DNA of 64,000 bases from Roseovarius salinarum (GCF_002834145.1 NZ_PHNT01000016.1:1-64000); one strand, 5' to 3'. Counted from the first letter of the stretch, positions 16,749 to 25,828 are shown. Notes: generated by a model from the sequence alone, not told the origin. Program-made: numbers and translations.

Positions 16749-17490
16749 TCCGGTTCTCGCCACGGACGGGGTGACCAAGCGGTTCGGCGCGCTGGCGGCC
16801 TGCGACGGTGTCAGCCTCGAATTGCGCCCGGGCGAGATTCACGCCGTGATCGGCCCGAACGGGGCGGGGAAGTCCACCCTCATCCAGCTGATCTGCGGCG
16901 GGCTGGCGCCCGATGCGGGCCGCGTCACCTTCCGGGGTCGTGACGTGACGGCGTCGAACACCCAGGCCCGCGCGCGCGCCGGCCTGGGGCGGACGTTCCA
17001 GGTCTCCGCGCTGGCGATGGAGGACACGGTGCTGCAGAACGCGGTGCTGGGCGCGCTCGGCGCGCGTGGTGGCGCCTTCCGGGTCTGGCGGCCGGCGCTG
17101 CGCGACCCGGCGCTGCGCGATCGGGCGATGGCGGCGCTCGAGCGCGTCGGGCTGGCCGACGTGGCCGCCGTGCGGACGGCGGAACTGTCGCACGGCCAGC
17201 GCCGGCAACTCGAGGTTGCCGTGGCCCTGACGCTGGAGCCGCACGCCTTCGTCATGGACGAACCCATGGCGGGCATGGGCCCCGAGGGGTCCGCGCGCAT
17301 GACCCGTTTCCTCGACGGGCTGCGCGGGCAGGCGCCGATCCTGCTGGTCGAACACGACATGGACGCGGTCTTTGCGCTGGCCGACCGGTTGAGCGTGCTT
17401 GTCTACGGCAGGGTCATCGCCACCGGCTCACTCGCCGAGGTGCGCGCCGACCCGGCGGTGCGCGAGGCTTACCTGGGGGAGGACGCATGA
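16741..17490 (+). CDS. livG: Branched-chain amino acid type ABC transporter ATPase LivG
   Basis: The 249-aa cytoplasmic ATPase has Walker A GPNGAGKST (about 38-46), Q-loop region GRTFQVSAL, signature LSHGQRRQLEVA and Walker B FVMDEPMAGMG, followed by the H-loop in VEHDMDAVF. The usual LivG signature is SYGQQR; here it is SHGQRR, which is within the normal range. The ATG at 16741 is inside the livM stop region. The next 196 bp are occupied by a repeat pair before livF. Confidence 0.9.
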   Translation: MTDPVLATDGVTKRFGALAACDGVSLELRPGEIHAVIGPNGAGKSTLIQLICGGLAPDAGRVTFRGRDVTASNTQARARAGLGRTFQVSALAMEDTVLQNAVLGALGARGGAFRVWRPALRDPALRDRAMAALERVGLADVAAVRTAELSHGQRRQLEVAVALTLEPHAFVMDEPMAGMGPEGSARMTRFLDGLRGQAPILLVEHDMDAVFALADRLSVLVYGRVIATGSLAEVRADPAVREAYLGEDA

Positions 17491-17543
17491 CCGCAACGCT
17501 GGGCCTGTCGACCGACCGGCTGCCCGGGCGGTGCCGCCTGGAT

Positions 17544-17654
17544 GCCTCCGGCGGGAGTATTTCCGGCAAGATGAAGCCGCGCGCGCCCCGACCTTCGCCT
17601 TGGCGGAAATACTCCGGGGGAGTCGCCGCTTGCGGCGACGGGGGCAGCGCCCCC
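17544..17654. repeat. Inverted pair of REP-like repeats, copy B, between livG and livF
   Basis: The left arm (17544-17576) reads GCCTCCGGCGGGAGTATTTC then CGGCAAGATGAAG. The right arm starts CTTCGCCTTGGCGGAAATAC at 17593 and continues with the two hairpins also seen at 4172-4233. The arms are near-perfect reverse complements over about 23 bp and could fold into one large hairpin. Sitting inside an ABC transporter operon, it could attenuate livF expression relative to livG or protect the upstream mRNA. Confidence 0.75.
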
Positions 17655-17686
17655 GACCGCCGCCGCCGCTCGCGCCGGGGTGGATC

Positions 17687-18376
17687 ATGAGCCTTCTGTC
17701 CGTGCAGAATCTCGCCGTGTTCTATGGGCCCAGCCAGGCGCTGTTCGACGTTTCGCTGTCCGTGGAGGCAGGCGAGGCGGTTGCGCTCATGGGGCGCAAC
17801 GGCATGGGCAAGACGACCACGATCAAGGCGGTCTGCGGGCTCGTGCCGCTGGCGGACGGCACCGTTCGTTTCGCCGGTCGCGACATCGCGCGCCTGCCCG
17901 CCCACAAGGCGGCGCGGCTGGGTCTCGGCCTGGTGCCCGAGGGGCGGCGCTGCTTTCCCAACCTGACCGTCGAGGAGAACCTGCTCGCGGCGGCACGGCC
18001 CGGGGCATGGGATCTGGCGCGCGTTTCCGCGCTGTTTCCCCGGCTGGCCGAGCGGCGCGCCCAGATGGCCGCGACGCTGTCGGGGGGCGAGCAACAGATG
18101 CTGGCCATCGCGCGCGCGCTCATGACCAACCCGCGGCTGCTGATCCTCGACGAGGCGACCGAGGGTCTCGCCCCCGTCGTGCGCCGCGAGATCTGGGCGG
18201 TGATCGCGCGGCTGCGGCAGGAGACGGGGCTCGCGATCCTGCTGGTCGACAAGTCCCTGGCCGAGCTGCGGCAGGTGGCCGACCGCGCGGTCATCCTGCA
18301 AAAGGGGCGGGATGTCTGGTCGGGCCGGTTCGACGCGCTCGACACCGCCACGTCCGAGCGGCTCATCGGGGTCTAG
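17687..18376 (+). CDS. livF: Branched-chain amino acid type ABC transporter ATPase LivF
   Basis: The 229-aa second ATPase has Walker A GRNGMGKTT (about 35-43), VPEGRRCFPNLTVEENL (LivF-specific region), signature LSGGEQQMLAIARAL and Walker B LLILDEATEGLAP. In place of the usual switch histidine it has LLVDKSLAEL where most LivF proteins have VEQ or VEH; K replaces Q/H, a variation also met in LivF homologues. It is separated from livG by the repeat pair, and its stop overlaps the convergent Hint gene by 4 bp. Confidence 0.9.
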   Translation: MSLLSVQNLAVFYGPSQALFDVSLSVEAGEAVALMGRNGMGKTTTIKAVCGLVPLADGTVRFAGRDIARLPAHKAARLGLGLVPEGRRCFPNLTVEENLLAAARPGAWDLARVSALFPRLAERRAQMAATLSGGEQQMLAIARALMTNPRLLILDEATEGLAPVVRREIWAVIARLRQETGLAILLVDKSLAELRQVADRAVILQKGRDVWSGRFDALDTATSERLIGV

Positions 18377-19491
18377 GGTATCAGCGCCGGGGCGCTCTTG
18401 CCTGGCGACCCAGGTGCGGCAAGGGGATGCCCGTTGGCGGACAGCCGCCACAGCAGCCGCTTGAGGCGCTTGCCCTTCACCAGCGGCCGGGCCGGGGTCA
18501 TGCGTTCGGGCAGGCGGTGCCGCTGGCGCAGCGCGGCAAGCGTTGCAGGCGGGATCTCGGCATCGGCGATATCGCCCAGCAGCAGGCTTTCGACGGCGGC
18601 ACCCTCGGCCGTCAGCACCGCGTGGTGGTCCAGCAGGAGGTGATGGTAGTGCACCCCGCGCGGCGCGGGCGCGCGGTCGATGCCCGGCCAGCCGGCCAGC
18701 TGTGCGGCGGGCGCCAGCACTTCCGGGCGGCCGAACATCCGGGCGGCGGCCTTCGCCCGCAGCAGGACACGGTGTTGGGGGGAAAGCCACAGGTCGGTGG
18801 CGGGCCACCCGCCCCCCAGCGCGCCTGCAGTGATCCGCACCGGCCCGTGGCGCGGTTGCGCGGCGAGATGGGCCCGCGACAGGAAACGCGCGTGGCGCAG
18901 CAGCACGGGCGCGGGGCCACGGTCGGCGGTCATCACAAGGTCGCCTTCCGCGATCTTCTCCACCGGTTTCGGCCCGCCGGGGGTGGCGATGCGCGTGCCG
19001 GCGCAGAAACAGATCGGCACGATCGTTGCCTCGGGGACGTCACCCTGCCCGCCGCTTCCGGGCCCCTCGGCGGCAGAGACGACGGTCAGCGGCTTGCCGG
19101 TCGGCGGTACCGCGTCGACGAAGGCGAGGCCTTCCACCGTGGCATAAGCGGGTGAACTGTTGTTCAAGTTTACCGCGAGCACCGTGTAACGTTCGCCGGT
19201 GTCGGGGTCTTCCAGGACGAACTGGTACTCCGCCTCGATCCGCGTGCCGTCACCGTAGGTCGTGCCGTCGAAGGTTTGCGCGCCGTCGAGCCGCTGGTTG
19301 CCGTCGTTGTCGTCGAAATCGTCGTCGCGCCCGGGCTCGCTTACCGCGATCTCCGAGAAGTCGCGGTTCTCGAGCGTGATGGTCCTTCCCACGAGGTGCG
19401 AGCCGTCGCCCTGCGTCACCCCGTCAAGCTGGCCGCCACCGCTGACGGTGACGCTCGATTCGGGCAGGGCAAAGAACGAATAGTCAGCCAC
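18373..19491 (-). CDS. Hint-domain protein
   Basis: The 372-aa protein has an acidic N-terminal half of repeated beta-strand character and a C-terminal Hint (hedgehog/intein) domain opening with CFCAGTRIATPGG (about 161-173), followed by VEKIAEGDLVMT and LSPQHRVLL. Hint domains can self-cleave; Rhodobacteraceae carry many such proteins, often secreted, of unknown role. No Sec signal peptide is visible. The GTG at 19491 is preceded by GAGGGG. An intein-like internal splice is unlikely because the domain is at the C-terminus. Confidence 0.8.
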   Translation of the reverse strand: MADYSFFALPESSVTVSGGGQLDGVTQGDGSHLVGRTITLENRDFSEIAVSEPGRDDDFDDNDGNQRLDGAQTFDGTTYGDGTRIEAEYQFVLEDPDTGERYTVLAVNLNNSSPAYATVEGLAFVDAVPPTGKPLTVVSAAEGPGSGGQGDVPEATIVPICFCAGTRIATPGGPKPVEKIAEGDLVMTADRGPAPVLLRHARFLSRAHLAAQPRHGPVRITAGALGGGWPATDLWLSPQHRVLLRAKAAARMFGRPEVLAPAAQLAGWPGIDRAPAPRGVHYHHLLLDHHAVLTAEGAAVESLLLGDIADAEIPPATLAALRQRHRLPERMTPARPLVKGKRLKRLLWRLSANGHPLAAPGSPGKSAPALIP

Positions 19492-19689
19492 GGCCGCCCC
19501 TCGTGCGCGGACGGTGGGCGCATGTCGCGCGGCGCGTCACCCCGGATCGTGTCATGATACCTGCTGCTCGGCCTGTATGCGCCTTTTCCCGACGCTTTGC
19601 TTTGCCTGAAGGATACGCGGGATCGCGGTGTTTGTAAATCGCCGCCCCGCGGCGAGGCCCGGGATCGGTGCGCGTGCTCTTGAAAGGAA

Positions 19690-19766
19690 TGGTAGCGGAG
19701 GAGGGACTTGAACCCCCGACACATGGATTATGATTCCACTGCTCTAACCGACTGAGCTACTCCGCC
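19690..19766 (-). tRNA. tRNA with CAU anticodon, probably elongator tRNA-Met
   Basis: On the minus strand the cloverleaf is complete: acceptor GGCGGAG with CTCCGCT (first pair G-U), D-arm GCTC/GAGC, anticodon stem GTGGA/TCCAT around loop ATCATAA, and T-arm with GGTTCAAGTCC. The 3' CCA is encoded. The anticodon is CAT. The CAU anticodon also occurs in tRNA-Ile decoding AUA after lysidine modification; the loop and overall sequence resemble elongator Met more, and the acceptor is not that of an initiator tRNA. Confidence 0.9.
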
Positions 19767-19857
19767 GAACGCGCGCTAGGTAGGCCACGGCGTTTGCCGC
19801 GTCAAGGCTGAAAAATTGCCCGTCTGCCCGCCACAGGCCGACGGGAGGCTGCCGGTT

Positions 19858-20403
19858 TCAACCCCGGGGCAGAAGCGCCTCGATCCGGTCGGTGATCGCC
19901 GCCGACAGCGGCCGGGCGGCCGAGCCGTAGGTTTCCACCATGTCCCCGTCGGGCCCCAGCAGCACCTTGTTGAAGTTCCAGCGCGGGGCGAAGCCGTGGG
20001 TGTCGGCCAGCCACTGGTAGAAGGCGTGTGCGTCGGGCCCGCGGACGTGGGTGATCGTCGTCATCGGCATGTCGATGCCGAAGTTGACCTCGCAGAACTC
20101 CTTGACCTTCTCGTCGGTGGCGAGCTCCTGCCGGAAATCCTGCGATGGCACGGCGAGCACCACCAGCCCGTCGTCGCGGTAGCGGTCATAGAGCGCCTGC
20201 AGCCCGTCGTACTGGTAGGTGTAGCCGCAGCGCGACGCGGTGTTCACGACCAGAACGGGCTGGCCGGACCAGTCGGACAGCGACAGCGTGCCGCCGTCGA
20301 TCGAGTCGAAGACCCAGTCCTCGCTTTCGGCCGTGGCCGGCAGCGGCGCGAGTATCGTGATCGCGGCGACGGCGAGGGCAAGGCGGCGGAATGTCTTGAG
20401 CAT
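19858..20403 (-). CDS. Glutathione peroxidase family protein, secreted
   Basis: The 181-aa protein has a signal peptide (about 1-25) and the GPx fold: NTASRCGYTYQYDGLQ with the peroxidatic Cys (about 54-69), and WNFNK (about 143-147) with the Trp and Asn of the catalytic tetrad. The usual PCNQF segment is PSQDF, so the canonical Gln is not at its standard place. Thioredoxin rather than glutathione may be the reductant. It would detoxify peroxides in the periplasm. Confidence 0.85.
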   Translation of the reverse strand: MLKTFRRLALAVAAITILAPLPATAESEDWVFDSIDGGTLSLSDWSGQPVLVVNTASRCGYTYQYDGLQALYDRYRDDGLVVLAVPSQDFRQELATDEKVKEFCEVNFGIDMPMTTITHVRGPDAHAFYQWLADTHGFAPRWNFNKVLLGPDGDMVETYGSAARPLSAAITDRIEALLPRG

Positions 20404-20522
20404 CTGGCGGGTCCTCCTGCTGGCTTGGCGAATAGGCTAGGGCGGGTCTGGCGTCCGTCCAGTCCGGTCTTGCACCCGGGTCGTGGCTGGCGCAGGTTCG
20501 GCCCGGCGACAGATGCGGGGAA

Positions 20523-21932
20523 ATGTCCATGATTGAAGAGCTCCTGCGGGCCGTGGGGGCGGCGCATGTCCTCACGGGCGACGACATGGCGGCCTGGACC
20601 CGGGACTGGACCGGGCAGGCCGCGTGGAGGCCGCTGGCGGTCGTGCGGCCCGCGGACACCGCGCAGGTGGCGCGGGTCGTGACGCTGGCCAACGCGGCGC
20701 GCACGCCCGTGGTGCCGGTGTCGGGCAACACCGGACTGGCCCAGGGCACGCGGGCCGACGGTGCGCTCATGCTGTCGCTCGACCGGATGTCGGCGGTGCG
20801 CGAAATCAACGTGCCCGCCCGCACCGCCGTCGTGGAGGCCGGCGCGATCCTTTCCGTGCTTCACGATGCCGCCGAGGCCGAGGGGCTGATCTTTCCGCTG
20901 ACGTTCGGCGCGCGCGGCTCGGCGATGATCGGGGGCGCCCTGGCCACCAAAGCCGGCGGCTCGAACGTGCTGCGCTACGGCAACGCGCGCGACCTGTGCC
21001 TCGGGATCGAGGCGGTGCTGCCCACGGGCGAGGTGCTGGACCTGATGACCGCGCTGCACAAGGACAACTCGGGCTACGACCTGCGTGACCTTCTGATCGG
21101 CGCCGAGGGAACGCTGGGGATCATCACCGCTGCCGTGCTCAAGCTGCATCCCAAGCCGCGGGCGTATGCCACCGCGATGGTCGCCGCGCCGTCGGTGGAT
21201 GCCGCGCTGGGGCTTCTCAACCGTCTGCAGGAGGAAACGGGTGGCGCCGTGGAGGCCTTCGAATACATGCCGGGCAGCTACATCGCCGCGCACATGGCGC
21301 ACACGGCCGGCGCCCGCCCGCCCTTCGACGAGATGCACGACGTCAACGTCCTGGTCGAGGTGGGTGCGCTGGCGCCGCGCGACGCGACGCCGGGCGACGA
21401 TGGCGAGGTGCCGGTCGTGGCGCACCTGGAAAGCGTGCTTGGCGCGTTGTTCGAACGGGGCGAGGTTCTGGACGCGGTCGTGGCCCGGTCCGAGGCGCAG
21501 CGGGCCGAGATGTGGGCGCGGCGCGAGGCCGCGGCCGAGGTGACGATGGCCGGCGGGCCGGCGGTGATCCATGATATCGCCGTGCCGCTGGACCGCGTGG
21601 CGACCTTCCTGTCGCGCATGCGCGCGCGGCTGCCCGAGATCGACGCGCAGGCCGACGACGTCACGGTGGCGCACCTGGGCGACGGGAACCTGCATTACTC
21701 CGTCCGCCCGGGGCAGGCCGATCCGGCGCGCATGGCGGCGATCACCGAGATGGTCGAGGAGGTCGTCGCCGAGCTGGGCGGCAGCTTCTCGGCCGAGCAC
21801 GGGATCGGCACGCTCAAACGCAAGACGATGGCGCGGCGCAAGAATGCGGTCGCGCTGTCCACGATGCGCGCGATCAAGCGGGCGCTGGACCCCGACGACA
21901 TCCTGAACCCGGGAAAACTGCTGCCCGACTGA
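20523..21932 (+). CDS. FAD-linked oxidase/dehydrogenase (GlcD / D-2-hydroxyglutarate dehydrogenase type)
   Basis: The 469-aa protein has an FAD_binding_4 (PCMH) domain with VVPVSGNTGLAQGT (about 62-75) and GGSNVLRYGNARDLCLGIEA, and a C-terminal FAD-oxidase domain with VAHLGDGNLHYSV and FSAEHGIGTLKR (about 421-432). Such enzymes oxidise D-2-hydroxy acids such as D-lactate, glycolate or D-2-hydroxyglutarate to the keto acid and pass electrons to a quinone or ETF. No glcE/glcF or ETF neighbour is present, so the single-subunit hydroxyglutarate or lactate type is favoured. Confidence 0.85.
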   Translation: MSMIEELLRAVGAAHVLTGDDMAAWTRDWTGQAAWRPLAVVRPADTAQVARVVTLANAARTPVVPVSGNTGLAQGTRADGALMLSLDRMSAVREINVPARTAVVEAGAILSVLHDAAEAEGLIFPLTFGARGSAMIGGALATKAGGSNVLRYGNARDLCLGIEAVLPTGEVLDLMTALHKDNSGYDLRDLLIGAEGTLGIITAAVLKLHPKPRAYATAMVAAPSVDAALGLLNRLQEETGGAVEAFEYMPGSYIAAHMAHTAGARPPFDEMHDVNVLVEVGALAPRDATPGDDGEVPVVAHLESVLGALFERGEVLDAVVARSEAQRAEMWARREAAAEVTMAGGPAVIHDIAVPLDRVATFLSRMRARLPEIDAQADDVTVAHLGDGNLHYSVRPGQADPARMAAITEMVEEVVAELGGSFSAEHGIGTLKRKTMARRKNAVALSTMRAIKRALDPDDILNPGKLLPD

Positions 21933-21942
21933 GCCCCCGGTG

Positions 21943-22128
21943 TCAGCCGTCCGCGCGCATCCCGCCCGTCGCGCGCGCGTCAAGGGTGCCGGCTGCCAGC
22001 GCCGCGCCGCAACAGGCCGGCAGGAACACCATCGCGGCCCGTCGACGGGGCCAGGCCAAGACCAGCCTTGTCGCGTCGCCGCCCGCCGGCACCAGCACGT
22101 GGGTGCTGCGCCGGGGCGGCGCGCTCAT
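21943..22128 (-). CDS. Small coupled membrane-like ORF after hemC
   Basis: A 61-codon frame starts at an ATG whose first bases overlap the hemC stop (ATGA, 22125-22128). It has Arg-rich flanks and a hydrophobic middle segment, AAMVFLPACCGAALAAGTL. I recognise no family. The coupling argues for translation; the biased composition argues that it may be only a chance open frame. Confidence 0.3.
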   Translation of the reverse strand: MSAPPRRSTHVLVPAGGDATRLVLAWPRRRAAMVFLPACCGAALAAGTLDARATGGMRADG

Positions 22129-23087
22129 GCCGTGCGCCAGTCGAAGAAGCCGGGGCCGGCCTGCGCCAGCAACGCCTTGCCCATGTCGTGGCCCAGCGCC
22201 GCGCCGTCCTCGACCGGGGCGGTGCGGTCGTCTGTCAGCCGCTCGGAACCGTCCGGGCGCAGGATCTCGCCGCGCAGCCGCAGGGTGCCGCCCGAGATCT
22301 CGGCCAGCCCGCCGATCGGTGTCTCGCAGGAGCCGTCCAGCGCGGCGAGGAAGGCGCGCTCGGCCGCCAGCCTCTTGCCCGTTTCGGCATCGTGGATCGC
22401 TTCGAGCATGCCGGCCGCGCGGCTGTCGTCGGCGCGCCGCTCGATCGCGATGGCGCCCTGCGCGATGGCGGGCAGCATCTCCTCGGGCGCGACGGGGCCG
22501 CGGGCCACGTCGGCCCGGCCCAGCCGGTTGAGCCCGGCCATCGCGAGGAACGTGCAGGCGGCCACGCCCTCGTCGAGCTTGCGCAGGCGGGTCTGCACGT
22601 TGCCGCGGAACTCGACCACCTCGAGGTGCGGGAAGGCGACAAGCACCTGTGCCCGCCGCCGCAGCGACGAGGTGCCGACGCGGGCGCCCTCGGGCAGGTC
22701 TGCCAGGCCGGCCGCGCCGGGCGAGACGAAGGCATCGCGCACGTCCTCGCGCGGCAGGCAGGTATCGAGCGCCAGCCCCGCGGGCTGTTCCACCGGCATG
22801 TCCTTCATCGAATGCACCGCGACGTCGATGCCGCCCTGCAGCAGCGCCTCCTCGATCTCTCGGGTGAACAGCCCCTTGCCGCCCAGTTCCTTCAGCGGCG
22901 TGTCGCTGGCGATCATCGCGCGGTTGTCCCCGGTGGTCTTGATGACCACGATCTCGAACGCCGCCTGCGGCAGGTCGAAGGCGGCGGCGAGACGGTCGCG
23001 CGTCTCGTGCGCCTGCGCCAGCGCCAGCGGCGAGCCGCGCGTGCCAAGCTTCATCGGGGCGTCGGGTGTGGGCAGGTCCTTTGTCAT
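22125..23087 (-). CDS. hemC: Porphobilinogen deaminase (hydroxymethylbilane synthase)
   Basis: HemC joins four porphobilinogens into hydroxymethylbilane for haem, chlorophyll and cobalamin synthesis. The 320-aa protein has LGTRGSPLALAQA (about 12-24), KELGGKGLFTREIE, VHSMKDMP with the catalytic Asp, TSSLRRRAQVL, and LDGSCETPIGG whose Cys binds the dipyrromethane cofactor. It is divergent from hemE with about 97 bp between starts, the usual arrangement for two consecutive tetrapyrrole steps (hemD is not adjacent). Confidence 0.95.
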   Translation of the reverse strand: MTKDLPTPDAPMKLGTRGSPLALAQAHETRDRLAAAFDLPQAAFEIVVIKTTGDNRAMIASDTPLKELGGKGLFTREIEEALLQGGIDVAVHSMKDMPVEQPAGLALDTCLPREDVRDAFVSPGAAGLADLPEGARVGTSSLRRRAQVLVAFPHLEVVEFRGNVQTRLRKLDEGVAACTFLAMAGLNRLGRADVARGPVAPEEMLPAIAQGAIAIERRADDSRAAGMLEAIHDAETGKRLAAERAFLAALDGSCETPIGGLAEISGGTLRLRGEILRPDGSERLTDDRTAPVEDGAALGHDMGKALLAQAGPGFFDWRTA

Positions 23088-23132
23088 GGCCCCCGTCTAG
23101 TCGGGGCGGCGATTGGTGGCAAGCGCGGGCGC

Positions 23133-23161
23133 TTGACATTGTGCCACGGTGCGGCGATGCG
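23133..23161 (+). promoter_or_regulatory. Possible hemE promoter
   Basis: A consensus -35 box, TTGACA, lies at 23133-23138. With a 17-bp spacer the -10 position is GATGCG, a poor match. It lies 47 bp upstream of the hemE ATG in the hemC-hemE divergent region. Confidence 0.3.
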
Positions 23162-23184
23162 GGGGCAAACCACAGGGGGCACGC

Positions 23185-24219
23185 ATGGCCGAGGCCAAGA
23201 CACTACTGCGGGCGCTGGCGGGCGAGACGCTGCCCACCCCGCCCATCTGGATCATGCGGCAGGCCGGCCGCTACCTGCCGGAATACCGCGAGACCCGCGC
23301 GCAGGCAGGGGATTTCCTGTCGCTTTGCTACAACAGCGACCTGGCGACCGAGGTGACGCTGCAACCCATCCGCCGCTACGGTTTCGATGCCGCCATCCTG
23401 TTCGCCGACATCCTGCTGGTGCCGCAGGCGCTGGGCGCGGACCTGTGGTTCGTCACCGGCGAGGGACCGCGCCTGTCGACGATCACCCGGCAGGCGGAGT
23501 TCGACGCGCTCAAGCCCGCCGCGGAGATCCACGAGACGCTGTCGCCCATCTACCAGACGGTGCGCAACCTGTCCGGCGAATTGCCGGGCGACGTCGCGCT
23601 GATCGGGTTCGCCGGCGCGCCGTGGACGGTGGCGACCTACATGATCGCGGGGCAGGGCACGCCCGACCAGGGCCCGGCGCACGCCCTGAAGGACGAGAAC
23701 CGACCGTTGTTCGAGGCCCTGCTGGAGCGGCTGACCGAGGCCACGATCGAATACCTTTCGGCCCAGATCGACGCCGGTGCGGAATGCGTGAAGCTGTTCG
23801 ACAGCTGGGCAGGGTCGTTGCAGGGCGCGGATTTCGAGGCCTACGCCACCGCCCCCGCGCGCCGCATCATCGCCGAGTTGAAATCGCGGCACGACAACGT
23901 GCCGGTGATCGCGTTCCCGCGGCAGGCGGGCGCGGCCTATACCGGGTTCCACGCCGCCACCGGCGCCGACTGCGTGGCGCTGGACGAAAGCGTCACGCCG
24001 GAGTGGGCCGCGGCCAACGTGCAGGTCAACGGCTGCGTGCAGGGCAACCTGGCCAACACGCACATGGTCACCGGCGGCGAGGCCCTGGTGACCGAGACGC
24101 GCCGCATCGTGGAGGCGTTCTCGGGCGGGCCGCACGTCTTCAACCTGGGCCACGGCATCACGCCGGACGCGGATCCCGACAACGTGCAAAGGATGATCGA
24201 CGCGGTGCGCGGCGGCTGA
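23185..24219 (+). CDS. hemE: Uroporphyrinogen decarboxylase
   Basis: HemE decarboxylates uroporphyrinogen III to coproporphyrinogen III in haem synthesis. The 344-aa protein shows the signature [14 protein letters not shown] (about 23-36), [12 protein letters not shown] with the conserved Asp, and [13 protein letters not shown]. An upstream in-frame ATG at 23149 exists but [14 protein letters not shown] is the normal HemE N-terminus and follows GGGGGC. In Caulobacter, hemE flanks the origin, but no origin features are seen here. Confidence 0.95.
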   Translation: MAEAKTLLRALAGETLPTPPIWIMRQAGRYLPEYRETRAQAGDFLSLCYNSDLATEVTLQPIRRYGFDAAILFADILLVPQALGADLWFVTGEGPRLSTITRQAEFDALKPAAEIHETLSPIYQTVRNLSGELPGDVALIGFAGAPWTVATYMIAGQGTPDQGPAHALKDENRPLFEALLERLTEATIEYLSAQIDAGAECVKLFDSWAGSLQGADFEAYATAPARRIIAELKSRHDNVPVIAFPRQAGAAYTGFHAATGADCVALDESVTPEWAAANVQVNGCVQGNLANTHMVTGGEALVTETRRIVEAFSGGPHVFNLGHGITPDADPDNVQRMIDAVRGG

Positions 24220-24231
24220 GCGCGCGGCGCC

Positions 24232-24999
24232 TCAGCGCGATTGCTCGTGCTCGAAGCGCTGGCGCGCGATCTCCTCGTTGCGGGCCGTCTTGCGCTGGTC
24301 CTCGAGCTGTTTCTCGACGTAGCCGAGATGCGTCTCCACCGCCTTGCGCGCGCCCTGCGGGTCGTGTGCCTGCAGCGCGGCGTTGATCGCGCGGTGCTGG
24401 TCGAGAAGTTGCTGGCGGCTCGTGCGTTGCTTGAACATGACCTGGCGGTTGTAGAACACGCCCTCACGCAGCAGGTCGAACATCGAGCGCATCATGTGCA
24501 GCATCACCACGTTGTGGCTGGCCTCGATGATCGACAGGTGGAACTCGGCGTCCAGCCGCGCCTCCTCCGCCGGGTTGGAGCGGGCATGCGCCACCTCCAT
24601 CTTGTCGAAGATGGTCTGGATGACCTTCAGGTCGGTTTCGGACGCCAGACGCGCGGCGCGCTCGGCCGCCAGTGCCTCGAGGTCGCGGCGAAAGCCGATG
24701 TAGTCGAACACCGCCTCGTCGTGATCCGCGAACAACCGGATCAGCGCGGGCGAGAACGCGCTTCCCAGAACGTCGGCCACGTAAACGCCCGAGCCCGCGC
24801 GCGACGTCAGCAACCCCTTGTCCTGCAATTCGGAGATCGCGTCGCGCAGCGACGGGCGCGACACGCCCATGCGCTCGGCCAGTTCGCGTTCGGACGGCAG
24901 GCGTTCGCCCGGACGCAGGATGCCGCGCAGGATGAGTTTCTCGATCTGTCGGGTCACGGCGGTGGCAAGTTTCTCCGGGGTGACTTTCTGGAACGGCAT
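24232..24999 (-). CDS. GntR/FadR-family transcriptional regulator
   Basis: The 255-aa protein has an N-terminal winged helix: GERLPSERELAERMGVSRPS (about 33-52) and DAISELQDKGLL. The C-terminal half is an all-helical FCD ligand domain with DAEFHLSIIEASHN and HRAINAALQAHD supplying likely metal or ligand residues. It resembles PdhR/LldR regulators of pyruvate or lactate genes. Target genes are not apparent; its neighbours are hemE (convergent) and cobO. The ATG at 24999 is preferred to the one at 25026 because MPFQKVTPEKLA starts the domain. Confidence 0.85.
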   Translation of the reverse strand: MPFQKVTPEKLATAVTRQIEKLILRGILRPGERLPSERELAERMGVSRPSLRDAISELQDKGLLTSRAGSGVYVADVLGSAFSPALIRLFADHDEAVFDYIGFRRDLEALAAERAARLASETDLKVIQTIFDKMEVAHARSNPAEEARLDAEFHLSIIEASHNVVMLHMMRSMFDLLREGVFYNRQVMFKQRTSRQQLLDQHRAINAALQAHDPQGARKAVETHLGYVEKQLEDQRKTARNEEIARQRFEHEQSR

Positions 25000-25085
25000 C
25001 GCGGTATCCTGATGGGATCGGTCCACGGATGATATGGCGCGCGTTCACCTGCGGCAAGCGGCCGGCCGGCGCGGTTGCCGTGTCG

Positions 25086-25694
25086 TCAGTATTCCACGCC
25101 GATCTGTGCCTTGATGCCCGCGCGGAACGGGTGCTTGACCAGTTCCATCTCGGTCACGAGGTCGGCGGCCTCGATCAGCGCGTCATTGGCGTTGCGCCCG
25201 GTGAGCACGACATGCGTCATCTCGGGTTTCTCGGTGGCGAGGAATTCAACCACCTCGTCCACGTCGAGGTAGTCGTAGCGCAGCGCGATGTTGATCTCGT
25301 CGAGCAGGACCATGCGGATCTCGGGATCGCGGATCAGGTCCTTGGCCTTGTCCCACGCGGCGCGGGCCATCTCGATGTCGCGGTCGCGGTTCTGGGTTTC
25401 CCAGGTGAACCCCTCGCCCATCGTGTGGAACTGGCAGATGTCCGCGAAATGCGACTGGATCAGTTCGCGCTCGCCCGTGCCCATGCCACCCTTGATGAAC
25501 TGGACGACCGCGCAGGGCATCTCGTGGGCGATGCAGCGGAAGATCATGCCGAAGGCGGCCGATGACTTGCCCTTGCCCTTGCCCGTGTGGACGATCACAA
25601 GGCCCTTCTCGTCGGTCTTTGTGGCCATGATCTTTTCGCGCGCGGCCTTCTTCTTGGCCATCTTCGCGGCATGACGGTCGCTGTCGTCGCTCAT
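25086..25694 (-). CDS. cobO: Cob(I)yrinic acid a,c-diamide adenosyltransferase
   Basis: CobO/BtuR transfers the adenosyl group of ATP to Co(I) of the corrinoid to form the adenosylcobalamin upper ligand. The 202-aa protein has the P-loop VHTGKGKGKSSAAFG (about 35-49), FIKGGMGTGE, and ALRYDYLDVDEVVEFL near the C-terminus. The ATG at 25694 (MSDDSDRHAAKMAKKK) follows AGGAGG; the longer frame to 25748 adds only Arg-rich sequence. Other cobalamin genes lie at 28.0-33.6 and 40.3-42.6 kb. Confidence 0.94.
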   Translation of the reverse strand: MSDDSDRHAAKMAKKKAAREKIMATKTDEKGLVIVHTGKGKGKSSAAFGMIFRCIAHEMPCAVVQFIKGGMGTGERELIQSHFADICQFHTMGEGFTWETQNRDRDIEMARAAWDKAKDLIRDPEIRMVLLDEINIALRYDYLDVDEVVEFLATEKPEMTHVVLTGRNANDALIEAADLVTEMELVKHPFRAGIKAQIGVEY

Positions 25695-25828
25695 CTGGTC
25701 CTCCTGTCGCGGTCGCGCGAGTCTGTGCGAGCGCGCGGGCACGCGCAAGCCGTTTTCTGCGGACCGGAACGAAAAGCGCGGGACGCCGGAGGAGGACGCC
25801 CCGCGCAGGTTCCGGCGGCGGAGAAAGC

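Noticed and set aside
20010-20403. Selenocysteine glutathione peroxidase
   Set aside because: The peroxidatic residue in NTASRCGYT is encoded as Cys, with no in-frame TGA.
22125-24219. hemC-hemE region as replication origin
   Set aside because: In Caulobacter the origin lies beside hemE. Here the hemC-hemE gap is under 100 bp without DnaA boxes, A+T-rich unwinding element or CtrA sites.
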